Assembly (NCBI GenBank): GCA_013407085.1
Contig: JACCGJ010010968.1
Location: 1 to 64,000 of the forward strand
Origin: Atriophallophorus winterbourni
Taxonomy: Eukaryota; Platyhelminthes; Trematoda; Plagiorchiida; Microphallidae
Reading direction: 5' to 3'
DNA: 64,000 bases
Positions 31,341 to 42,258 of the stretch are shown here, in pieces. The first letter of the stretch is position 1; each line of letters begins with the position of its first letter. The position numbers were made by a program, and so were the translations under genes. The notes beneath the pieces are model-generated. The model worked only from the letters and a program-made list of their open reading frames with translations. It had not been told where the DNA came from and did no database searches.

Positions 31341-34333
31341 TCAGTTCAGTTTGTTTGCACAGGACGATATGTGGCAGAGTCGCCAATCGAGCGTCCAGAT
31401 TTCTTCCGGTGGTATGCCAAAAAGAGCGCCCACCACTTCAAACAAAATAGGTTCACAGATTTCTTCTGGTAGGATGGTTACCTGGAATGTAGAGCAAAAA
31501 CTCCCCTCACCAAAGGTGAGGAGACATTAGTGCATTTCAAAGACCAGGTAAATACAATATCATTACTCAATTAGGGGCAAAATGCAGGAAATAATGAGCT
31601 CCATACGGCATCAAGTCTATTCTTGAAACACATTACAGAGTTAGAGTTCACGACATCTTCAGGTAGGCAGTTCCAGTAGCTTACTACTCTTTCACTGAAG
31701 AAGTGCTTACGAGCATTAGACCTGACATGTTGTTTGGCCAGTTTCAGAGGGTGACCTCGAGTACCCACATTGGGTGCGAGAACATACATTTCACCTGGTT
31801 GAACAGTACTAAAACCGGCCATGATCTTGAAGGTTTCTATCAGGTCCCCACGCAGCCGCCTTCTTTTCAGTGAAAAGAGCCCTAGACTTAATAGTCTTTG
31901 CTCATAAGATCTACCTGATTGCCCTTCGATCATACGAGTAGCAAGGCGCTGAACACCCTCAAGCCTTGCAATATCTTTTTCAAGATAAGGTGACCAAGCT
32001 TGAATGCAGTACTCGAGATGAGGTCTAACGACAGCCTTGTATATCGGTATGAAAACCTCCGGGGACCTGCAGGATAAAACTGATCGAAGGCGAAACAGCG
32101 CGCTCCTAGCACGATGTGCAGCTGCTGCACATTGATCAGCCCATTTGAAGTCCGCAGAAATCTCTATACCTAAGTCGCGTACTCTCGGCACCCCAGTTAT
32201 CACAAGTGTACCATCTGGGCCAGCTACCGCCAGCTTCTTGCCGACTTTCGACAAGAGATAGCTTTTTGAGAAGTTAACTGGTAGATCCCATATAACAGAC
32301 CACTTGATAACCTTTTCAATATCGTCAATAAAATCACGTTCGTTCGGTGATCCAATAAACTTGACATCATCCGCAAAAATGTAGCAGGGACACTTAAGCG
32401 CCGCTGCCAAGTCATCGATGAAGATAAGGAAAAGTAGCGGCCCGAGTACAGATCCCTGCGGAACTCCACTTGTAACCCTTACTTTCGGTGAGTACGTACT
32501 GCCCACCCTGACACGAAAGTACCTGTTGCTTAAGAAGCCTACTATCCAGTTCCTTAGAGGACCAACGATACCCATATAGCCTAGTTTGGTAGCGAGCAGT
32601 CTATGGTTCACTGAGTCGAAAGCCTTGCAGAAGTCCAAGTAGAAAACCTCAACCTGTTGGCCCTTATCCAATTTTCTGGTGACCTCGTTTAGAAAGCCCA
32701 AGAGGTTTGTTAGGCACGACTTTCCTTTAAGGAAGCCATGTTGAGCAGAGTCCAGCAACTTAAACTCAACTAAGTGCCTGCAGATCCGATCTCTGATCAG
32801 CCTCTCTAAGATCTTACACAGAATGACAGTAAGGCTTACCGGTCTATAATTACAGACAGATGAACGACTGCCGCTTTTGTGTATCGGGATAACATCGGCT
32901 AGCTTCCAATCACTCGGAATAACTCCATGCACCAGCGATGCGTTAAAAAGACGACCCACGCTCTCAGCTAGTACGGGCGCCAAGTTTCTAATAAACTGAG
33001 GGTGAATACCGTCTGGGCCTGCAGACTTATGTGGGTTAGTTGCTGCAAGCTGAAGTCTAATCTCCTCATTAGTGAAATATAGTCCCTCGAGTGCAGCAAT
33101 GCCATCCGATTTTACAGAGACTGGTGTGATAGGTGGGTCTATTTGGCGGTCAATTCTCTGGACTGACTGAAAGTGTTTGAGAAACGCGAAAGCCTTTTCG
33201 ACATCTGAAACTATATGGGGTCCGTTATCCTGTTGCAGGTTACCGATCCACTCGCGCGTTTTGCCTTTAGATTGGGCATAGCTATAGTAACGCTTTGGGC
33301 ACTGCTTGATATTGCGTGCCAACCGTGTTTCAAATTCACGTTTCGCTATGCGTTGCATAGCTACAGCCTTATTCCTCACTGTCTTATACTGTATCCAGGA
33401 CCGTTGTGTCTGTGAAGTCTTATAGCTTTTCCAGGCACGATCCCTGAATTTAATCACCCGACGCATCGCAGGTGTGAACCACATTGGCTTGTTGCGCCGC
33501 TTGACAGGAACCAACGGAGCAAACTTATCTTGCAAGCTCGAGAGACAGCAATGCAGAAGCTGCCAATTAGCAGCCACATCGTCACCTGTGTATTGCGACA
33601 AGATCGTTTTAGCTTCTTCTGTTACAAGATCCCAATCTACACAGTTGAAATCGCGCCTCAGTTTAGGAGGAGGTTTGTCATACCTGAGTATTAGCTGAAA
33701 GCTTATCATAATATGATCACTCTTCCCTAGCGGAGGGAGGTATTCTACCTGTCGTACCATTTCACCACTCGAAGAGACTACAAGATCCAGTAACGAAGGT
33801 AAGCAACCCTGTCGAAACCTTGTTGGCTCAATGACATGCTGGCTCATAGCATGCGTGTGAATCCATTCGGTAAAGTCTTCAGACAATTTATCGGTGGAAC
33901 ACTGAGTCGACCATGATATGTGGGGTAAATTGAAATCACCCACTATAAGAACCTGGGACCCCTCGGAGCGCAATAAACTGAGATTTTCAAGCAGATTATG
34001 CAAATCCTGCAATTTAGCTTGAGGACTCATATAAACGCACGCTATTACCATTGATTGCTTATATGAGTGGATGACGCAGGAGCATAGTTGAACGTTGTGC
34101 GTGCTAAGCCGAACGCTCGATTCTGTAGTTCGAAAACCAAGCCCAAGAAAAATGGCAACCCCGCCACCATTTGTTTCACTAGGTCTATCGCATCTGACTA
34201 CAGAATATCTGTTACTTATCATCTCGGGGATAGAATCAGTTTCTGATAGCCAGGTTTCCGTCAGTGCTATTGCATGTGGCCGGAGCTCATGTGCCAGGAT
34301 AGAAAGTTCGGACCACTTATTTCGGATACTACA
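31341..34333 (-). mobile_element. CR1-like LINE element C, young 5'-truncated copy
   Basis: The 3' tail is at 31341-31352, then the 3' UTR with a perfect CTCACC/GGTGAG hairpin at 31505-31520, then one uninterrupted endonuclease-RT frame. The 5' edge at 34333 falls inside the endonuclease N-terminus and joins element D. It is nearly identical to J (42259-43999) over the shared ~1.73 kb. Confidence 0.9.
31571..34333 (-). CDS. Element C endonuclease-reverse transcriptase, intact frame
   Basis: The frame is open from the element edge; the first Met is at 34222, giving 883 residues. Endonuclease motifs: GGGVAIFLGLGF, LIVGDFNLPHISWS and LPPLGKSDHIMISF. RT motifs: [77 protein letters not shown] and the catalytic FADDVKFIG. 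The ETW and CSIRNKW endonuclease motifs lie in the frame upstream of that Met. No stop or shift was seen, so the enzyme part may be translatable, but the element lacks ORF1, a 5' UTR and the first ~10 endonuclease residues. Confidence 0.92.
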   Translation of the reverse strand, partial: CSIRNKWSELSILAHELRPHAIALTETWLSETDSIPEMISNRYSVVRCDRPSETNGGGVAIFLGLGFRTTESSVRLSTHNVQLCSCVIHSYKQSMVIACVYMSPQAKLQDLHNLLENLSLLRSEGSQVLIVGDFNLPHISWSTQCSTDKLSEDFTEWIHTHAMSQHVIEPTRFRQGCLPSLLDLVVSSSGEMVRQVEYLPPLGKSDHIMISFQLILRYDKPPPKLRRDFNCVDWDLVTEEAKTILSQYTGDDVAANWQLLHCCLSSLQDKFAPLVPVKRRNKPMWFTPAMRRVIKFRDRAWKSYKTSQTQRSWIQYKTVRNKAVAMQRIAKREFETRLARNIKQCPKRYYSYAQSKGKTREWIGNLQQDNGPHIVSDVEKAFAFLKHFQSVQRIDRQIDPPITPVSVKSDGIAALEGLYFTNEEIRLQLAATNPHKSAGPDGIHPQFIRNLAPVLAESVGRLFNASLVHGVIPSDWKLADVIPIHKSGSRSSVCNYRPVSLTVILCKILERLIRDRICRHLVEFKLLDSAQHGFLKGKSCLTNLLGFLNEVTRKLDKGQQVEVFYLDFCKAFDSVNHRLLATKLGYMGIVGPLRNWIVGFLSNRYFRVRVGSTYSPKVRVTSGVPQGSVLGPLLFLIFIDDLAAALKCPCYIFADDVKFIGSPNERDFIDDIEKVIKWSVIWDLPVNFSKSYLLSKVGKKLAVAGPDGTLVITGVPRVRDLGIEISADFKWADQCAAAAHRARSALFRLRSVLSCRSPEVFIPIYKAVVRPHLEYCIQAWSPYLEKDIARLEGVQRLATRMIEGQSGRSYEQRLLSLGLFSLKRRRLRGDLIETFKIMAGFSTVQPGEMYVLAPNVGTRGHPLKLAKQHVRSNARKHFFSERVVSYWNCLPEDVVNSNSVMCFKNRLDAVWSSLFPAFCP

Positions 34334-35709
34334 GCGTACTTGGTTGATACAAATGACGGAACATGATCATCTGGTTTCAACCATGATTCGGAGATAGCAA
34401 TTATGTCCACCTGGTTTTCAAGTGCAGCAAGCTGCAGCTCACTCCACTTATCACGTATACTGCAAGCATTTGTGTACAGTACACGGGTATTTCTATTCTG
34501 CGCACAGTTTAATCTACCTTTATTCGGGATCGGAGCACCGTCGCTGATACCCCGTTTTTTGAAACCGAAGAAGTATATAAGTGGCTAGACTGCCCTTGCG
34601 AACGAGCTTGCACCGGCCTAATGGCAGTTGTACATAGATTTTCCTCGTTCAGTAGCCTACTGAAAAGTGAAACTTGCTTATTTTCTGGCGTAGTGCCTTG
34701 AAGACCTGGAAGGCGTTCGCTTGCAAACGAGTTTTCCATGTACTCGTATTCTACTGGCGGGCACTTTTGGAGTACATCTTCAATGACAACTACAGCAGAT
34801 AACTTGAACATTTTATGTTGGCTAAGGTTGATCCCTTTTATGGGAGTTTTTGAGCCATACATGATCGTTTTTGAACGCTTTCCATGAAAAGGTGGTTAGG
34901 GCCCTGCATCCTGGACAACTTTTAACGCCCATTTGTGTAGCGTTCAAGGTAAGCACTTTTCGAAAGAAGCGTATCCCTGTCCAGCTGGTTTATAAATTCT
35001 ACCAAGATCGGAAGAGCGCTACTTACAGTTGGGTTCCAACGGCCTACACGATGGACCCTTTTTACCTGGCAGTTAATTAGCCCTGCCATGCGCAAAATGT
35101 CTTGAACCCTGGAACGGTCCATTTGGCGCCGGGATTTGCTTTCGCGAATCAGCGGCTCTTCCATATTTAGGATGAGCAGTGTACGAGATGGCATTGTTCC
35201 CGCCATTTTATTAGGTGCGGCAAGCTTACTAACTTGCTCAGCCAAGGCATTTATTTGCCTTTCTAAAGCAACGTAGTTAGCTTGCTTTGATTTTACCGGC
35301 CACTCATCGCTAGCGACGGTTTTCTTTTCAGGGTTCTTTTTACCCCGCTGTGTTGCTTTCGATCCCTACCGATGGTACTTCGGACAGGGCCCAGTTTTGT
35401 TGATGGGGGTGTTTCCTTTTTCACGACTTCGGCGTATGACAACGGAGAATTCGTACTTTTTTGCTACAACGTTGTTTAAACTATGGGCAGATGTCATCAG
35501 GAAAACTTCCCTTGCGTTTCGCTTACACTTCCCGCATACCCATTTATTAAAACTATTTTTGCAATACGTTTCATAATGCTTGGCAAGAATGTCAGAGCAT
35601 TTTAGATGAACCCATCTCTGCCTTAAGTGTGATATTCCTGCATTTCAATCGAATGTGGTAAGAAAGTAGTCAAAGGCATAGCTTGTGATGTGTGCCAGAG
35701 ATGGGTTCA

Positions 35710-35756
<47 letters not shown>

Positions 35757-35912
35757 CATATATATATATATTCAAGACGTAATAGAATAGGTTGATTGTA
35801 GTTACGATGTGTGCATAATGCGATAAATTGATTACCAATTTACAGCAAAATCAGAGAACAGCGAATTGGAAATGGATTATGTGTAAAAGCGTGGGAAATA
35901 CAACGAAGTTGA
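34334..35912 (-). mobile_element. CR1-like LINE element D: 5' part with ORF1 and endonuclease start
   Basis: The 5' UTR at about 35870-35912 resembles that of A (gcgtgg-aaat-caac-aagttga). ORF1 pieces: a PHD half on the minus strand (QRWVHLKCSDILAKHYE, KWVCGKCKRNAREVF, about 35625-35510), then 35245-34922 (LILNMEEPLIRESKSRRQMD, VKRVHRVGRW). The endonuclease N-terminus (VLYTNACSIRDKWSEL, IIAISESWL) is at about 34500-34345. It stops where C begins. The N-terminal PHD half is inverted (see findings). Confidence 0.75.
35713..35772. repeat. (AT)n microsatellite
   Basis: About 60 bp of TA dinucleotide repeat with a short interruption (ttca), sitting at the border of an inverted ORF1 segment of element D. 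Confidence 0.95.
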
Positions 35913-36540
35913 GTTCAGTTCAGTTCAGTTTGCACAGGACAGGATGTGGCTAACGAGATAATCGAGCGTCTAGAATTACTTTCGGGAAAAGCCGCAGAGA
36001 ATCACCCACAGTTGCCAATACGTTTTTTTCTTTTTGTCGGTTTGAAATCTTCGACGATCACGACGTCAAGAGATTATCCAGATTGTATTTAGGGAGCACC
36101 GCGTTATAATGGATGCTAGAAAAAAGCAGTTTCTTTCCACCAGCACGATGAGGGGTCAGCTAAAGTTGAATCCAGTCTATAAAAACAGAAATTTCTAGCA
36201 TTTACTTAATTTACGGGATAAGGCTTGAAGATGAACTACCGAAGATTATATAGAAATTAGGGAGAGTATTCATGAAAAAACTTACCCTACTTGCGGTCTT
36301 AACCCTGCTTAAAACTCGAGATTGAACTGCGGGATATAAGTTTCTCGGACGAATTTTCCATAAGTTTGCCACATTTAGGATCAAAAAGTGTTTCCTGGAG
36401 TCTATCCGATATCGATTCTGAGCATTTTTAAGTGAATGGCCCCAGGTACTCAGCTCGGGACTTAAGGTAAATAAGTCATTCATTGGCACGCCACTTAAAC
36501 CCTTCCAGACCTTGAAGGTTTCGATTAGGTCACATCCTAA
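35912..36540 (-). mobile_element. CR1-like LINE element E, 3' end
   Basis: TTCAG tail, A-family 3' UTR with a decayed hairpin, then the ORF2 C-terminus (DLFTLSPELSTWGHSLK, RIDSRKHF) at 36489-36300, similar to element A. It is truncated near 36540. Confidence 0.8.
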
Positions 36541-36670
36541 ACCTCAGTCCAGTTTAGTTCAGTTTGCACAACACTGTAAATGACTGATAAGTCAATCGAG
36601 CGTCCAGAAATTCTGTTAGTGGAAAGCTTCATAGGAGCGCACACCACTACCAGATTTGGTTGTTTGTTAT
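36541..36670 (-). mobile_element. CR1-like LINE 3' stub (F)
   Basis: ccagtttagttcagtttgca tail and the A-family 3' UTR start (caatcgagcgtccagaa) for about 120 bp. The unrelated 36671-36930 follows. Confidence 0.7.
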
Positions 36671-36929
36671 TTGGAATCCTCGTATTATGCGATTATACGA
36701 CGTGTTTTGTTATGTCTGTGGTTTGCTAATGCTGGCCCAGCCCGTGTGGTCAGAGAGAACACAACCGTTGCTGAACTCGTCTATTCACCGAAAGCTAAGA
36801 GTATCACAAGTGAGCGAATGCCTGAATATCACAGTGAGTGAAAATTATAATTTGAACTCACCATCGATCTTGATTGATCGTTGTTCACATGCGATACAAC
36901 AGAGGGTGCCATCCTAACAAGTTTTCCAT

Positions 36930-37022
36930 GTCAGTTCAGTTCATTTGCACAGGACAGTAAGTAGCTAACCAGCCAATCAAGCGTCCAGAATTTATTTCGG
37001 TGGAAAGCTGCAGAGAAGACAC
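36930..37022 (-). mobile_element. CR1-like LINE 3' stub (G)
   Basis: tcagttcagttcatttgcac tail, then gacagtaagtagctaacc, ccaatcaagcgtccagaatt and ggtggaaagctgcagag. About 90 bp only. Confidence 0.75.
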
Positions 37023-37214
37023 TATGGTGTTTTCATCATTGTATAATTTATTATAATAATCCCACGTATTTCGTCATTGATTTGTTATAATGATACATGT
37101 AAATATGTACACACGGTGAATACATTATTCATGCCGCTCTAGTGTTCTGTTTTGGGACAAGTTTATCGTGTGACAAATTTGGATCTGTATGACGTGTTAC
37201 GCTGAGAAGTGTGT

Positions 37215-38255
37215 TCCGGTAAGAGTTACAAGTGGCGTACCTCAAGGCTCAGTCTTGAGGCCAATACTCTTCCTCGTGTATGCGAATGATATACCCGAAA
37301 TCGTACGCAGCAAAATTATTTTATTTGCGGATGACATCAAAGTCTGAACTAGCATACGCACCATAGAAGATTGCCAAATTCTCCAAAAAGATCTCGATGC
37401 ACTTCATAATTGATTCTTACGGAACTGCTTACCATTCAACATCCAGAAATGTAAAATGTTGAACGTCGGTAAATCATTCGAATTCACATACTCTCTGGGA
37501 TCTCAGCAACTTTCATGGGTTACTGAAGAGAAAGACCTGGGCGTGTGGATTAGCAGTAACCTGAAGTCTTCACGGCACTGTTCTGTTGTATACAAAACGT
37601 CCTGCCAAATCTTAGCATTGCTCAGAAGGATCTTTGGTCGTTTCTCAAAGCAGATACTCCCACGTATAATTAACACCTATATCAGACCAACAATGGAGTA
37701 TGCTGTTCAAGCATGGTCCCCATGGTTACAAAAGGACATGACCTTGCTGCAACGGGTATACCACCGCGCTACAAAACTGGTGACCGGGCTATACAACAGG
37801 CCATACGAGGAGCGGATTGCAACACTAAACCTCTTTGACTTTTCGTACCGTCGTCTCAGGGGTGACTTGATCCTGCTTTTCAACATTCTGCATACAGTGG
37901 ATCACCCACTTGAACACCTGTTTCATCGGCAAGAAGCACGTGGTAGCAGATCGCATGGATACAAGTTAATTATTTCACACTCCAGATCAAATTGTCGAAG
38001 GTTTTTTAGCTGTCAGAGTCTGTTTTCTATGGAACTCCCTGTCCCCACATATCATTTGCGCAACAAGCCTGAACATGTTTAAGGCTGAACTTGACAAGTA
38101 TATGTTGACCAAACCCAACCTTGCACCTGAATACACGTGCTGCTTTCCATATGTATAAAACATTTGTGTTGTTTTTATGATTTCCCTATATTTTTAATCT
38201 GTGGTTACTGTAAAGTATTTACTTTTTGGACCATTAAAACTTTGAATTACTTTGA
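37215..38255 (+). pseudogene. LINE reverse transcriptase C-terminal half (element H)
   Basis: [16 protein letters not shown] and the catalytic LFADDIKV are followed by a stop. Then 37456-38082 is open: MEYAVQAWSPWLQKDM, RATKLVTGLYNRPYEERI and RRLRGDLILLFNIL. This is a different LINE lineage from A-J. The 3' end has a short TTTGAATTAC repeat near 38240-38260. It is 5' truncated and interrupted. Confidence 0.8.
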
Positions 38256-38455
38256 ATTACCATAATCAAAGAAGGCGTACGCAGTTGGTGGTGCAATCTC
38301 TGCTGGAACAATCGCTACAAATTAGTGAGCCTCGAAAATTTTTTTTTCTGAAATAGTCGTTAGTACCATATACTCCCTTTTTTATTTTGCTGTCATATAT
38401 ATTTTTCATTTGTGAAGTGAATCTTAAGTCAGCATTTTCTAATAAACCATCTGAG

Positions 38456-40065
38456 GATATGTCTACAGACGCTATATCACACTTTCGCCTTCCCTATTTA
38501 GGTATGAATGATCCTCGCCTCTGGTTCGCACAAATCGGAGCACTATTCGAGTCTTACTGCGTGAAAATTCAACGAGCCCGGTATAAACGTGTAGTTGGTA
38601 TGTTGCCGCCGTCAGTCGCGCAACAAATTGCTGATTTAATATACAACCCCATTGCTGCAAATCCGTACGATGCACTTCAACATGCCATCATTTCACGCAC
38701 TTCGTCTACCGACGAGCAAAACATACGGGAGCTTTTGTCCGGCGTAGAAAAGAGTGATCACATTTCTTTACACACCTGCAACAAATGCTCAAATTAAAAA
38801 GAGACAAGTCTGTTGATTACGAAATCATTTGTGAATTATGGCAGCTGAGTCTTACAGCTGACGTCCGCAAAGTCTTAACCATTATGGACAAGCACACCAG
38901 TCTCCAACACTTAGCAGGCATTGCTCACGATATTTCGCACTGCGCTACATTATCTTACGTAAGACAGACGAGTAACGCAAATTCTAGCACACAGATCCCA
39001 AGCGATTCTGCAGAGTTAAAACCGATGTTCCATAACTTGTCAATGCAAATACAAAACATCGCACGATCCCGTGGTAACTCTTAAAATCATCATCCTCGTT
39101 AGCCTAAGAAACGATCCACTAGTCGTTCTAACGGATCACGTTTTTGCTTTTATCATCGTAGATTTTCTGCAAAGGCCCTGCGTTGTACTTCACATTGCAT
39201 TTACGACTCAAATTTGTCCAAAGAGGGAAACCGCGTAGCCAAGCTTCAGGCATTGCTGCTCTGTATGGTACAGTTCAAAACAGTCTCTTTTACGTTACCG
39301 ACAGGGCCACTAAATACGATTTACTCATCGACACTGGTACCGTCATCCCACCATCTAATATGGAGTGCAATGACCCGTCTCCATTGACGTTACACTCGGC
39401 AAGCAGCACGAAAATTTCTACATTTGGTCAGAGATTACATTCTGTCGAGGTATTTCTCAGACGTAACTTTCTATGGATTTTCACACTCGCCGATGTCAAA
39501 GTACCAATTCTGGGTGCAGATTCCCTTTCTCACTTTGATCTTTCGATCAATAAAGCTACACGTAAGCTTATTTACAATTAAACAAAGATTAATTCAATTG
39601 GTAACTTTTTTTAATTTCCACATCTGAACCGTTCGAGTAGTTACCCATGACATCCGATCAGCTTTCAGTGACTTACTGACAGATTTTTACGAAGTTTTTA
39701 AACCGTGTTTGCTATCTACTATTGTTAAACATGACGTCAAATACCACATTCTGACCGGTGGTCTTCCAGTGTTTTACACATTCCGTCGTTTGCAAAGTGC
39801 GAGGTTGTAAAGCGTGAGTTTGAACACATGCTTAAACATGGAATCATACGAACTTCCAAATTGCCCTGGGCAAGCTCTCTTCACATGTTTGAAAAGAATA
39901 AAGCTGACGCTTTACGTTTTTGTGGAGATTACCGTGCTCTTAACAGATTTACTATTTCCGATCGTTAACTTGTCACCCACATGCACGACTCCGCACTTTT
40001 CTTGCTTGGAAAGACTGTGTTTTCTAAAATGGACCTAGTACGTGCTTACCACCAGAAAAATGTCA
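38456..40065 (+). pseudogene. Ty3/gypsy relic: gag, protease and start of RT
   Basis: 38459-38797 encodes a gag start (FRLPYLGMNDPRLWFAQIGA, RYKRVVGMLPPSVAQQI), and the next frame continues (CELWQLSLTADVRKVLTIMD) to about 39080. A decayed Cys-His segment (FCFYHRRFSAKALRC) follows at about 39140. The protease is at 39280-39580, with LLIDTG as the catalytic motif and ILGADSLSHFDLSI. RT blocks (FEHMLKHGIIR, LRFCGDYRALNRFTISD, FSKMDLVRAYHQ) run to about 40060 and stop at the first RT catalytic block. Frames are broken and no LTR was identified. Confidence 0.82.
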
Positions 40066-40289
40066 TTTAGGAAGACATCCCGATTGTTTGAATTATAATC
40101 AATACTAATCAATAATTCCGTAATTCAAATTCTCGTTGTTAAAGATACATTAATTAATATATACTGTAGTTCGTGTGAGCGTGGTTTGTTCTTACTTCAA
40201 TTCTTGGGTTAGTTATTCAATTCAATACAATTCAATTCACCACAACAGCCCTCACAACAACTTTTGATCTTTTCGAATATATAAAAATG

Positions 40290-42257
40290 CCCGTTGGTTT
40301 ACGCATCGCTGCTCAAACCATCCAGAGATTCATGGAGCAACATAAAGACAATCATTAGCTGTGCTGATGAATGGCCGATTCTCACAAAGATGAAGTTGGC
40401 ACGTAACCATTTTATGATCACAACCAGGAATGGGCTTTATGACTTGCACATGACTGTATTGGCCAGCCTAGCTTACAACAAGGCGGCAGGGCCCGTTAGC
40501 ATCCATCAACGAATGGAGAGACTGCTAACGCCTATATTAGCTGTGCCGATCACAGAATTTTTCACATCATCCCTCAGTCAGGGTACCCTTCCTTTGGACT
40601 GAAGAACAGCCGTTGTAGTGCCTATCCATAAGGGAGGAGCTTCCTCGGCTGTCAAAAAATACCGCCCGGTTAGCCATACTAGTGTACTATGTAAGGTTAT
40701 GGAAAGATTGGTCCGCGATAAAATTTGTGGATATCTAACCGAACAATCTCTTTTGAATGGCGCACAACACGGCTTCCTAAAAGTTAGGTCATGTCTGACA
40801 AATTTGTTAAGTTTTCTAAACGAGGTTACTAAGCGGACGGATGAGGGTATAGCTGTAGAAGTCTTCTATCTCGACTTTAGTAAGTCTTTTGATTCAGTCA
40901 ACCATAGGCTCTTGCTTCTCAAACTCTCAGCCATAGGAGTATCAGGAAACCTTCTAGGCTGGATTCGAGCATTCCTTAACGACCGTTCCTTTACTGTCAG
41001 GGTAGATGATACTTACTCCTCAAGTGCGCATGTAACGAGAGGGTTTCCCCAGGGCTCAGTCCTGGGGCCGTTGCTGTTCCTCATCTTCCTTGATGATCTA
41101 GCCAATCAACTACGCTCACCCTGTTATATGTTTGCTGACGACGTTAATATTGTCGGTAGGTCGGATAACCCTGATCTGATAGGTAACGTGGAAGCTGTAA
41201 CAGCATGAGCGGGTAAGTGGTACCTTCCCCTCAACCTGGATAAAAGTCACTTGCTCTCTACACTGGCAGGCAACATGATTGTGTCTACGCCCTCAGCTCA
41301 CGCGGAGTTTCGCAAGGTAAAGTCTACTAAGGACCTAGGAATCGTAGTCTACGCAAAGTGGGCTGACTAATGTGCTGATTCGGCTCAAAGGGCAAGGAGG
41401 GAACTCTTTCGACTACGTTCAGCCATCACTTGCAGAAAAGCTGAGGTTCTATTGCCCCTCTACAAGGCAATAGTAAGGCCACATTTAGAATACTGTATCC
41501 GTGCATGAAAGCCGTATTACCAGAAGGATATCGTGCAGCTAGAAAAGGTACAGAAGCTGGCCACTAGCATGATCGAGGGGTTAGCATACACCCATTATGA
41601 AAATCGTCTATTAGCACTAGGACTTTTCTCGCTTAGGAGGAGGCAACATAGGGGGGATCTTATAGAGACCTTCAAAGTTGTCAAAGGATTAAGTTGTCTC
41701 GAATTCGATGACTTCTTTCGGTTCTCTTCTTTGGTTGATAAATGAGGGCACAGTTTTAAGCTAAGTAAACAGCACACCAGGCTTGAATCCAGAACGCACT
41801 TCTTTAGCATCCGTACAGTGAACGCATGGAACTCAGTTCCCGCGGAACAAATCATGGCAACTCCAGTAATTGCGTTCAATCATGGGCTGGACGAACGGTG
41901 GCAGGTGCTCTTCCCGGAGCATTACCCTTAAGACAAATCCCTCCATATTTATGGTCAAAAACCACAAAAATATTCGGAAAAACATTTTGAAACACAAAAA
42001 TAAGTTTCTTTTCCATTTTTCTATTTGTTGAAATAAACTGCTGTCCATCGTCTTTTCATTCGATTGGACATGCAACATTCATTAACTCCTTCACCTTTCG
42101 GTGATGAGACCTCTCCCATCTTCCATTCACAGTTACACACGCCTGTGTTACTTACGAATCAATCCTGGTAGTAGCGGGTGTTTTCAAGCACAATTTTCAA
42201 AAAATCTGGGCAGTTGTTTCGACTTGGTCGACTATCGCCCTGTGATACAGATACTGA
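40290..42257 (+). mobile_element. CR1-like LINE element I, degraded RT plus 3' UTR
   Basis: RT from about 40440: YNKAAGPVSIHQRM, then 40618-41208 with YRPVSHTSVLCKVMERL, AQHGFLKVRSCLTNLL, YLDFSKSFDSVNH, GFPQGSVLGPLLFLIF and FADDVNIVG, where IVG replaces the usual FIG. After a stop it continues to the C-terminus at 41932 (TRLESRTHFFSIRTVNAWN). The 3' UTR has a TCACC/GGTGA hairpin at 42091-42104 and a gatactgata tail, into which J is inserted. Several stops. Confidence 0.85.
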
Positions 42258-42258
42258 T

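Noticed and set aside
36660..36917. Small ORF with a hydrophobic start resembling a signal peptide
   Set aside because: It lies between LINE 3' stubs, has no homologue I recognise and no splice support.
42178..42258. ATG at 42178 as the true start of the J protein
   Set aside because: This part is the 3' UTR and tail of element I; the frame is open by chance across the insertion junction.
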